NCBI GenBank assembly: GCA_011046295.1
Contig: DSAV01000264.1
Span: 1-7,091, forward strand
Direction: 5' to 3'
From: Deltaproteobacteria bacterium
GTDB lineage: Bacteria > Desulfobacterota > Syntrophia > Syntrophales > Smithellaceae
Length of the DNA: 7,091 bases
Both the position numbers and the translations under genes were made by a program. Below are positions 1 through 5,070 of this stretch, piece by piece (position 1 is the stretch's first letter; each line of letters opens with the position of its first letter). Below the pieces are notes generated by a model. That model was given only the letters and a program-made list of their open reading frames with translations. It searched no databases and was not told the DNA's origin.

Positions 1-713
1 GTTGCGGCAAAACAACGCTGATCAGGCATTTGAACGCTTTATTGTTGCCCGAAAAAGGTTCAGTTGCGGTAAATGGGCTGGATACAAAAGTAACACGCAA
101 CCATACCGAAATCAGATCGCTTGTCGGCATGATATTTCAAAATCCGGATGACCAGATCGTTGGCATGACAGTGGAAGAAGATGCCGCTTTCGGGCCGGAA
201 AACCTTCGCCTGCCTGCTAAAGAAATTAAAAAAAGGGTTGCTGAATCTCTGGAAAGAGTCGGCATTTCCGATCTCGCGCTTCGCAATACTGAAAATCTTT
301 CCGGCGGAGAAAAAAGGCTCGTGGCCATTGCCGGGGTTCTGGCAATGAATCCGCGCTATATCGCGCTGGATGAACCAACCGCTTTTTTGGATCCCGCGGC
401 GGCGGGAATGATTTTGGAAATTATCGATAAGTTGCATTGCGAAGGAGTAGGTATCATCCATGTCACACATAACATGGCGCAGGCCGCGCTTGCCGAAAGA
501 ATTATCGTAATGAATAAAGGGAAAATATTCTTAGACGGTGAGCCGAAGGAAGTATTCAGCGAGGTCGAGATACTGCAAAAAATCGGCATGCGCCTTCCGC
601 AGTCAACACAAATACTGATTAAGCTAAAGAAGTCCGGTCTACCTGTGCGCACGGATATTGTGAGTTTGGAACAAGCAGCAGAACACATTCAGGAATTAAT
701 GAGAAAGAGATAA
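1..713 (+). CDS. ecfA: Energy-coupling factor (ECF) transporter ATP-binding protein, 5'-truncated by window edge
   Basis: This is the ATPase subunit of an ECF-type ABC importer (EcfA/CbiO family), which hydrolyses ATP on the cytoplasmic side to drive uptake of a vitamin or metal ion. The reading frame is open from the first full codon at position 3, so the gene starts outside the window; 236 residues are visible, and roughly 40 N-terminal residues are probably missing. Counting from the first visible residue, one sees the end of Walker A (CGKTT, 1-5), the Q-loop in FQNPDDQI (Gln 46), the ECF-typical EEDAAFGPENL, the signature LSGGEKR (99-105), Walker B IALDE (catalytic Glu 124), the D-loop FLDP and the switch His in HVTHN (156). 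All catalytic motifs downstream of the edge are intact. It lies 8 bp upstream of ecfT. The A-then-T order resembles ECF modules that carry two ATPases, so a second ATPase may lie upstream; the substrate cannot be told from here. A cobalt or nickel CbiO is the alternative naming. Confidence 0.93.
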   Translation, partial: CGKTTLIRHLNALLLPEKGSVAVNGLDTKVTRNHTEIRSLVGMIFQNPDDQIVGMTVEEDAAFGPENLRLPAKEIKKRVAESLERVGISDLALRNTENLSGGEKRLVAIAGVLAMNPRYIALDEPTAFLDPAAAGMILEIIDKLHCEGVGIIHVTHNMAQAALAERIIVMNKGKIFLDGEPKEVFSEVEILQKIGMRLPQSTQILIKLKKSGLPVRTDIVSLEQAAEHIQELMRKR

Positions 714-721
714 GCTTAATT

Positions 722-1498
722 ATGTATCGTACCGGAACATTCATTGCCGGACAATCGTTTATTTATAAACTCGACGCCCGCTTAAAGCTTGCCGCGGTTG
801 TTATTTTGAGTATTTTTATTCTTTGGTCTAAGCCTCTCACGGTTTTTTGTATTGGTATTGGTCTTTTGGGCATTGTGCTGGCCGCGAACATCACTTTGCG
901 AACACTGGTCCAGGCGATAAAACCGCTTTTGATTTTTATCATCCTGATTTTTCTGGCGCATGCTCTATTTAGCGGCAGCAATAGCTCATTTGCGGGGTTT
1001 TCAATATCGGGCGCGCATGAAGGATTTATAGTTGTATTACGTTTTTTATGCCTGATTGCCGCGGCGGTATTGCTGACCATGACCACCGCGCCGTCCGCGC
1101 TTATCGCGGCAGTAAAATATTTTTTGCGGCCGCTTAAATATTTGCGCCTGCCGGTTGATGATATTGCGATAATGATCATGCTCGCGCTGCGGATGATGCC
1201 TTTTTTACTTTGGCAAAAGGACAAAATTGAAAAAGCGCAGTCAGCGCGTGCTTATGACCGGCACCGGTCATCTTTAAGAAGGCGCGCCCAGGCATTTTTA
1301 TCCCTGGTTATGGCTGTTTTGCTGGGGGTTTTCCGGCGCGCCGATGATATAGCACTGGCCATGGAGGCAAGAAACTATACACGCGGTGAACGCTCTTCGG
1401 CTATCGTGTTGGAACTGAAGCCGGCCGATTATCGGGCTGCTTTTGCGTTTGTTGTTTTACTTCTTATTTTAATGGCATTAAATTATTATTTAAGTTAA
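722..1498 (+). CDS. ecfT: ECF transporter transmembrane component EcfT (CbiQ family)
   Basis: This is the integral-membrane scaffold that couples ATP hydrolysis by EcfA to the substrate-binding S component. The 258-residue length is normal for the family. The N-terminus (YKLDARLKL, 15-23) is the usual EcfT opening. Hydrophobic segments are visible at about 23-36, 39-57, 66-83, 103-122 and 236-256, with a further one near 191-204. The two cytoplasmic coupling-helix motifs that contact the ATPases are present as AQSARAYD (172-179) and AMEARNYTRG (213-222). Both keep the key Arg, but the Gly common after it is Ala in the first and Asn in the second. The ATG at 722 is 8 bp after the ecfA stop. 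The only upstream Shine-Dalgarno-like sequence is a weak purine run in the end of ecfA, which fits translational coupling. No S component is present in the window. Confidence 0.93.
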   Translation: MYRTGTFIAGQSFIYKLDARLKLAAVVILSIFILWSKPLTVFCIGIGLLGIVLAANITLRTLVQAIKPLLIFIILIFLAHALFSGSNSSFAGFSISGAHEGFIVVLRFLCLIAAAVLLTMTTAPSALIAAVKYFLRPLKYLRLPVDDIAIMIMLALRMMPFLLWQKDKIEKAQSARAYDRHRSSLRRRAQAFLSLVMAVLLGVFRRADDIALAMEARNYTRGERSSAIVLELKPADYRAAFAFVVLLLILMALNYYLS

Positions 1499-1507
1499 AT
1501 TGCATCC

Positions 1508-2356
1508 ATGATTACAAAATGGCTTCTGGTTAATACATCTAAAAAAATGGCCCGTGCAGTTGAAGATATAGAGAAATCTTTTTTGCTGGGAATGGATACA
1601 GAATATGATTCTTTTCGTTATTTCCGGGCAAAACTCTGCCTCGTACAGATTAACGCCGGCGATACCACTTATATTTTTGATCCGCTGGGCGACTTCGACT
1701 TATCGTTTCTGGGGAAATATTTCGCAGAGCGGAGGAAATTAAAGATTCTTCACGCCGCGGACAACGACATACGCCTGCTCAAAAGAGATTACTCATTCGA
1801 TTTCGTAAATATTTTTGATACGCACCGCGCGGCACTGCTGCTGGGTTTCAAGGAGCTTTCTCTGGAGAAAATAATCGCCGAATTTACAGGAATAGAACTG
1901 AAAAAAAGCAAAAAGATGCAGCGGTCCCGATGGGATAACCGTCCGCTGAGCGATGAACAACTTGCTTACGCGGCGCAGGATGTCGCGCATCTTTCCTCTC
2001 TTTACAAAAAGCAAATGGAGAAATTAAAAAAAAGTGGCTTGGAACACGTGGCGCAGGAGGCCTTTGCCAGAATTGCCGCCGCACAGTGGCAGGATAAAAA
2101 AATTGACCGGCAGGGGCACACAAAAATAAAAGGCTATCGCGATTTGAACCAGGAACAGAAAGATCTCCTAAAGAAGCTGTATGTCTGGCGTTTTCGGAGA
2201 GCGGAAAAAATTAACCGGCCCCTCTTCATGTTTTTATCAGACAGAAGCCTGGTGTCGCTTGCGCAAGATAAGGAGAGTATTGAAGAGTATTTATCTGCTG
2301 ACAAAATAAAACTGTATGGCGAAGAAATAAGGAAAATCGTAGAAGAGCACAGTTGA
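1508..2356 (+). CDS. rnd: Ribonuclease D family 3'-5' exonuclease (DEDDy + one HRDC domain)
   Basis: This is a cytoplasmic metal-dependent 3'-5' exoribonuclease, a family that trims stable RNA 3' ends such as tRNA precursors. The DEDDy active site is complete: Exo I DTEYD (Asp30, Glu32), Exo II HAADNDIRLL (Asp87), and Exo III YAAQD (Tyr154, Asp158). The WDNRPLS stretch before Exo III is typical of RNase D. The C-terminal part, from about residue 213, resembles an HRDC nucleic-acid-binding domain (LYVWRFRRAEKINRPLFMFL). At 282 residues it is shorter than the E. coli enzyme of about 375 residues with two HRDC domains, so it belongs to the single-HRDC forms. The ATG at 1508 follows ecfT by 9 bp without a good Shine-Dalgarno sequence, suggesting co-transcription with the transporter, although no functional link is evident. 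A less specific DEDDy 3'-5' exonuclease is the alternative. The native RNA substrate is not shown by the sequence. Confidence 0.88.
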   Translation: MITKWLLVNTSKKMARAVEDIEKSFLLGMDTEYDSFRYFRAKLCLVQINAGDTTYIFDPLGDFDLSFLGKYFAERRKLKILHAADNDIRLLKRDYSFDFVNIFDTHRAALLLGFKELSLEKIIAEFTGIELKKSKKMQRSRWDNRPLSDEQLAYAAQDVAHLSSLYKKQMEKLKKSGLEHVAQEAFARIAAAQWQDKKIDRQGHTKIKGYRDLNQEQKDLLKKLYVWRFRRAEKINRPLFMFLSDRSLVSLAQDKESIEEYLSADKIKLYGEEIRKIVEEHS

Positions 2357-2388
2357 GAGTTATCTCCGGGCGTGAAAAAATGTTATTT

Positions 2389-2394
2389 TATAAT
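2389..2394 (+). promoter_or_regulatory. Possible -10 promoter element (TATAAT)
   Basis: A perfect TATAAT lies in the AT-rich part of the 97-bp gap upstream of the 135-residue gene. It would place a transcription start near 2400, giving a 5' leader of about 50 nt. No convincing -35 box lies 16-18 bp upstream, where the sequence is GC-rich (CTCCGGGCG), and no TG extension precedes it. It is therefore a weak call from one element only. The alternative is read-through from the ecf-rnd unit, since no terminator is visible after rnd. Confidence 0.3.
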
Positions 2395-2400
2395 TTCCGT

Positions 2401-2406
2401 AAGGAG
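2401..2406 (+). promoter_or_regulatory. Strong ribosome binding site ahead of a 20-codon ORF
   Basis: AAGGAG, followed by A, is a near-perfect anti-Shine-Dalgarno match. It sits 6 nt before an ATG at 2413, an ideal spacing. It does not serve the 135-residue gene, whose start is at 2454 and has its own site. This argues that the short ORF that follows is translated, or that it is the remnant of an older start. Confidence 0.5.
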
Positions 2407-2412
2407 ATTTTT

Positions 2413-2475
2413 ATGCCGATTATTGTTGCCGGATTGAAAAGGAGGGTAAAACGATGTCGGAGCAAAATCCTTTAA
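2413..2475 (+). CDS. Possible leader peptide, 20 residues, overlapping the next gene
   Basis: A 20-codon ORF starts with ATG at 2413 and ends with TAA at 2473-2475. Its first residues are MPIIVAGLKRRVK, hydrophobic then strongly basic. It is preceded by a strong AAGGAG at proper spacing. It overlaps the first 22 nt of the 135-residue gene in a different frame, and its codons 9-11 contain that gene's Shine-Dalgarno sequence. Ribosomes translating it would pass over the next start, so it could couple or gate translation downstream. It does not resemble a classical attenuator peptide: there is no run of one amino acid and no following terminator hairpin. It may equally be a chance ORF or a relic of a former start; conservation alone would decide. 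Confidence 0.33.
   Translation: MPIIVAGLKRRVKRCRSKIL
2439..2446 (+). promoter_or_regulatory. Ribosome binding site fixing the start of the 135-residue gene
   Basis: AAGGAGGG lies 7 nt upstream of the ATG at 2454. It is the strongest ribosome binding site in the plus-strand half of the window and fixes the start of the downstream gene. It is embedded in the coding sequence of the possible leader ORF. Confidence 0.75.
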
Positions 2476-2861
2476 TTGATTTTTATTCGGAGAAATGGAG
2501 GAAAAAATGTGACGAGGCGCTAAAGAAGTGTCAGGAACTTGAACAGAAGAAAATTACCCTGGCCGAGAAATGGTGGCGGATAAAACAGCTTTTACAGGAA
2601 ATAACGCGGCCGGAACGGCGAAAAAAGCCACGCCCCCGGGCGGGAGATATTCAGCCGATCGTGGCACAGCAAGTTGCCCTGGAGAGAAGGGGGAATGATT
2701 TGCATTCCTCCGAATGGCAGAATAAATGCGAGAAAATCACTGAAGAATGTGCCATGTTGGATGAATTAAAAATACCGGGAAAAGAAAAACTTTGGAGAAT
2801 AAAGCAACTTTTAAAAGAACTGGCTATGGTGGATAAAAAACGCCGTAAAATCAGCCGCTGA
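2454..2861 (+). CDS. Hypothetical basic protein with two internal 39-residue repeats
   Basis: I do not recognise this 135-residue protein. It has no signal peptide or membrane segment, is rich in Lys, Arg and Glu, and is probably helical and cytoplasmic. Residues 12-50 and 85-123 align without gaps at an offset of 73 residues. By my count 18 of 39 positions are identical, including W15/W88, C19/C92, C26/C99 and the block WRIKQLL (41-47 and 114-120). Each unit therefore carries a W-x3-C-x6-C pattern and a C-terminal helix. The linker (51-84) is basic and Pro-containing (RRKKPRPR). The tail (KKRRK) is also strongly basic, so nucleic-acid binding is conceivable, but that is inference. The start is set by AAGGAGGG 7 nt upstream. 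The stop overlaps the convergent lpdA stop by 11 bp. The duplication, clean frame and strong ribosome binding site support a real gene. It is separated from rnd by 97 bp and may have its own promoter. Confidence 0.8.
   Translation: MSEQNPLIDFYSEKWRKKCDEALKKCQELEQKKITLAEKWWRIKQLLQEITRPERRKKPRPRAGDIQPIVAQQVALERRGNDLHSSEWQNKCEKITEECAMLDELKIPGKEKLWRIKQLLKELAMVDKKRRKISR
2487..2603 (+). repeat. Protein-level internal repeat, copy 1 (residues 12-50)
   Basis: This is the first unit of the duplication in the 135-residue protein. Landmarks are W15, C19, C26, L29, K33-I34, E38-K39 and WRIKQLL at 41-47. At DNA level the copies differ at many synonymous sites: WRIKQLL uses CGG/AAA/CAG here and AGA/AAG/CAA in copy 2. 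The duplication is therefore old and maintained at the protein level. Confidence 0.8.
2706..2822 (+). repeat. Protein-level internal repeat, copy 2 (residues 85-123)
   Basis: This is the second unit, offset by exactly 73 residues (219 nt) from copy 1 with no gap needed. It retains W88, C92, C99, L102, K106-I107, E111-K112 and WRIKQLL at 114-120. The second Trp of the WW pair in copy 1 is the one conserved; the first is Leu113 here. Confidence 0.8.
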
Positions 2862-2870
2862 TGAACGGCG
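2835..2870 (-). terminator. Likely intrinsic terminator of the gcv-lipA-lpdA operon
   Basis: Read on the minus strand, this is CGCCGT, a short internal loop, TCAG-CGG-CTGA as an inner stem with a 3-nt loop, then ACGGCG followed directly by six T. The outer 6-bp stem (2841-2846 with 2865-2870) and inner 4-bp stem (2851-2854 with 2858-2861) are separated by an unpaired 4/3-nt internal loop. The lpdA stop codon (2851-2853) lies inside the hairpin, as does the stop of the convergent gene. On the plus strand no T-run follows, so it would act in one direction only. The internal loop makes the stem imperfect, hence moderate confidence. Confidence 0.5.
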
Positions 2871-4197
2871 CGAATATTTCGCCGAGCGCCGGGTGAGGAA
2901 TAACCCAGTTGCGCAACTGTGTTTTTGTCATTTCATTGGAAACAGCAAGAGCCAGAGGAACGATAAGCTCCCCGGCATCATTGCCGACAATGGTTGCGCC
3001 GATAATTTTATCGTCCTGAAAAAACGCCTTCGCAAAACCGTAATTTATCAGTTCCATGCGCGCGACTATATTTGCGCTGTATTCGGATTTGATAATCTGG
3101 ATACCGGCGCTTTGTTGAATGTTGCCAACGCGCGCGATTTGCGGATGGCTGTAGATAACGGAAGGAATATGATTTTCATTGTAAGTAGCCGGCTGTTGAG
3201 CGCAGATATGGTTCGCGGCAACTTCGCCCTGCGCTGCCGCGCGGTGCGCGAGCAACATCCCGCCGGTGACATCACCCACGGCGTAAATGCCGGCAATGTT
3301 CGTCATCATGTTGCTGTCGACTTTTATTCCCGCTTTGCTGTAATCAATGTTTAATTTGTTCAATTCTTCTGCGTTGAGCAGGGGCTGTCGCCCGGTGCAC
3401 AAAAGAGCATAAGCAGCAGTCTTGTCGAATTGTTCGTCTCCGGTTTGCACTTTAGCAGCGACACTGCTGCCTGTGTCCGCCAGACTTTTGAGATTTGCCG
3501 AAGTGTGGATGGAAACACCCAGCCGTGTCAGTTCCTGCCGCAACAGCTCGGCGGTTTCCTGATCTTCATAAGGCAAAATCCTCTCCATAAGTTCAATGAG
3601 CGTCACCTTTACGCCGAGTTCGGCAAAAAAGGTGGCAAATTCCACACCGATAACGCTGGCGCCGACTATAATAATACTGCCGGGAAGGTTTTCCAGATTA
3701 AGCAATCCGTCCGAAGTTAAAATTCTTCCGGATAATTCTATTTCCGGCAGGATCTGCGGTTTTGCGCCCCAGGCAATGATGATATTTTTTGCGGTAAAAG
3801 TTTTTGTGTTGCCTTCGCGGTCTTTATATTCGATTTCCTGCGGCGAGAGAATTTTGCCTAGGCCGAACCTTGTTTCCACCTGCGCGTCGGCAAGTGTTTT
3901 ATGCGCGCCGAGCGCCGCTATTTTAACTGCCTGCTGCTGATGTCTCTTTATTGCCGTAAAGTCGATTGACGCCTCGGATGTGTTTATTCCCAGTCTTTTG
4001 AATTTCTTTATGTTCGTGTAATGTTTGCTGCAGGTTAGAAGGGCTTTGGTCGGGATACAGCCGCGGTTGGCGCACGTGCCGCCCCAGCCTTCCTTTTCGA
4101 TGACGAGGACACTTTTATTTTCCGCCGCCGCTTTTTGGGCCGCGGCCACACCGCCCGGCCCCCCACCGATAACTATCAAATCATATTGTTCTGACAT
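2851..4197 (-). CDS. lpdA: Dihydrolipoyl dehydrogenase (E3 / glycine cleavage L-protein)
   Basis: This FAD-dependent flavoprotein reoxidises dihydrolipoyl groups with NAD+; in this operon the natural partner is the lipoylated H-protein of glycine cleavage. At 448 residues it is slightly short for the family (about 460-475). Visible motifs are the FAD-binding GGGPGG (11-16), the redox-active disulfide in GGTCANRGCIPTK (Cys42, Cys47), the NAD-binding GASVIGVE (179-186), the second FAD motif YAVGDVTGG (Asp309) and the C-terminal catalytic dyad HPALGE (His435, Glu440). An oddity is the usual ATG motif, which reads AWG (142-144) with Trp in place of Thr. There is no N-terminal lipoyl domain. Its Shine-Dalgarno GAGGTG (4203-4208) overlaps the TGA of lipA, so translation is probably coupled. 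Mercuric reductase and glutathione reductase relatives are less likely given the HPxxxE dyad and operon context. Confidence 0.95.
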   Translation of the reverse strand: MSEQYDLIVIGGGPGGVAAAQKAAAENKSVLVIEKEGWGGTCANRGCIPTKALLTCSKHYTNIKKFKRLGINTSEASIDFTAIKRHQQQAVKIAALGAHKTLADAQVETRFGLGKILSPQEIEYKDREGNTKTFTAKNIIIAWGAKPQILPEIELSGRILTSDGLLNLENLPGSIIIVGASVIGVEFATFFAELGVKVTLIELMERILPYEDQETAELLRQELTRLGVSIHTSANLKSLADTGSSVAAKVQTGDEQFDKTAAYALLCTGRQPLLNAEELNKLNIDYSKAGIKVDSNMMTNIAGIYAVGDVTGGMLLAHRAAAQGEVAANHICAQQPATYNENHIPSVIYSHPQIARVGNIQQSAGIQIIKSEYSANIVARMELINYGFAKAFFQDDKIIGATIVGNDAGELIVPLALAVSNEMTKTQLRNWVIPHPALGEIFAPFISG

Positions 4198-4202
4198 ACC
4201 TA

Positions 4203-4208
4203 CACCTC
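4203..4208 (-). promoter_or_regulatory. lpdA ribosome binding site overlapping the lipA stop codon
   Basis: On the minus strand the junction reads TGAGGTG, 5 nt, ATG. The GA of the lipA TGA forms part of the GAGGTG Shine-Dalgarno sequence of lpdA, so terminating ribosomes sit directly on the next initiation site. This favours translational coupling and confirms the lpdA start. Confidence 0.65.
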
Positions 4209-5070
4209 ATTGGCGCGCTCTTGTCGCATGGTATGAACTGCGCACCAGTGGCCCTGATTCTACATGTTGAAACCCTTTTTGATAAGCGATTTCTTTAAGC
4301 CGGGCAAATTCGTCCGGGTGATAATATTTAGCCACCGGCCAGTGCTTGCGTGACGGTTGCTGATATTGTCCGATAGTAAGGCGCGCGCAGGAGACAGATG
4401 CGAGATCGTCCATGAGGCGCAAAATATCCTCGGATGTTTCACCAAAGCCCACCATAAAACCGCTTTTGGAGATTACGGATGTTTCCGCGACGCGTCGCAG
4501 AAGACCAAGCGATTTTTGGTAATCGCCCTGCGGCCGCAATTGCGGAAAGAGGGATCGCGTAACTTCGATATTGTGGTTGATGACAGCCGGTTTCGCTGCA
4601 ATTACCTTTTCCAGCGCCGCGGCATTTCCCTGAAAATCAGGGATTAATACTTCTGTTTCCACGCGCGGAAGCTCTTTGCGTAACTGAGCAATGCAATCGG
4701 CGAAAAAACCCGCTCCCCCGTCGGGCAGGTCGTCTCGCGTTACGGAGGTAATGACCACGTAATTAAGCTTCATTTTCCGCACGGCGTCAATCAGCCGCGT
4801 GATTTCCTGCCTGTCCACGGGCAGGGGAATGCCGTGTGCGACATGGCAGTAGCCACAGTCGCGCGTGCAGATATTGCCCAGAACCAAAAATGTCGCCGTG
4901 CCGCTTTCGAAACACTCGGCGATGTTGGGGCAGGCGGCTTCCTGACAGACAGTATGTAACTGATGATCAGCAAGAGTTGTTCTGATGCTGTGGCTGTGAC
5001 GCGCGTAGGGCGGCGGCACTTTTAGCCATGCCGGTTTGCGCATATGTTCTTTGTTTAAAGGTACGCTCAT
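4207..5070 (-). CDS. lipA: Lipoyl synthase
   Basis: This radical-SAM enzyme inserts two sulfur atoms into the protein-bound octanoyl group to make the lipoyl cofactor of the H-protein and 2-oxoacid dehydrogenases. Both iron-sulfur sites are complete. The auxiliary cluster motif is C-x4-C-x5-C (Cys42, Cys47, Cys53, in CQEAACPNIAEC). The SAM-binding cluster is C-x3-C-x2-C (Cys68, Cys72, Cys75, in CTRDCGYC). The C-terminal RSSY (277-280), whose serine ligates the auxiliary cluster, is also intact. TSVTRDDLPDGGA is characteristic of LipA. At 287 residues it is a normal bacterial length. The start overlaps the gcvPB stop as ATGA (5067-5070); the downstream Met10 is a weaker alternative start. Placement between gcvPB and lpdA implies that lipoylation capacity is made together with the glycine cleavage enzymes. 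No lipB, lipM or lplA gene is in the window to supply the octanoyl or lipoyl group. Confidence 0.97.
   Translation of the reverse strand: MSVPLNKEHMRKPAWLKVPPPYARHSHSIRTTLADHQLHTVCQEAACPNIAECFESGTATFLVLGNICTRDCGYCHVAHGIPLPVDRQEITRLIDAVRKMKLNYVVITSVTRDDLPDGGAGFFADCIAQLRKELPRVETEVLIPDFQGNAAALEKVIAAKPAVINHNIEVTRSLFPQLRPQGDYQKSLGLLRRVAETSVISKSGFMVGFGETSEDILRLMDDLASVSCARLTIGQYQQPSRKHWPVAKYYHPDEFARLKEIAYQKGFQHVESGPLVRSSYHATRARQ

Noticed and set aside
30..32. TTG at 30 as the start of the EcfA gene
   Set aside because: The frame is open upstream and encodes the end of Walker A (CGKTT) before this codon, so the gene simply begins outside the window.
60..470. Minus-strand open frame of 136 codons opposite ecfA
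   Set aside because: The plus-strand frame has all ABC ATPase motifs, whereas the antisense product shows no family feature.
1281..1342. Two GGCGCGCC octamers 54 bp apart in ecfT
   Set aside because: Both encode Arg-Arg-Ala in frame in a basic cytoplasmic region; the match is explained by codon choice and protein sequence.
2355..2366. Possible hairpin GAGA-GTTA-TCTC just after rnd as a terminator
   Set aside because: The stem is only 4 bp and no T-run follows, so it does not qualify.
2866..2884. Alternative stem CGGCG/CGCCG that would compete with the terminator hairpin
   Set aside because: It could resemble an antiterminator, but it is only 5 bp with a 9-nt loop, lies within lpdA codons, and has no leader or ligand-binding structure linked to it.
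2893..3354. Plus-strand open frame of 153 codons antisense to lpdA, and a second one at 3596-3940
   Set aside because: Both lie opposite a fully motif-supported lpdA, lack a recognisable domain and have no convincing ribosome binding site. They are shadows of the real gene.
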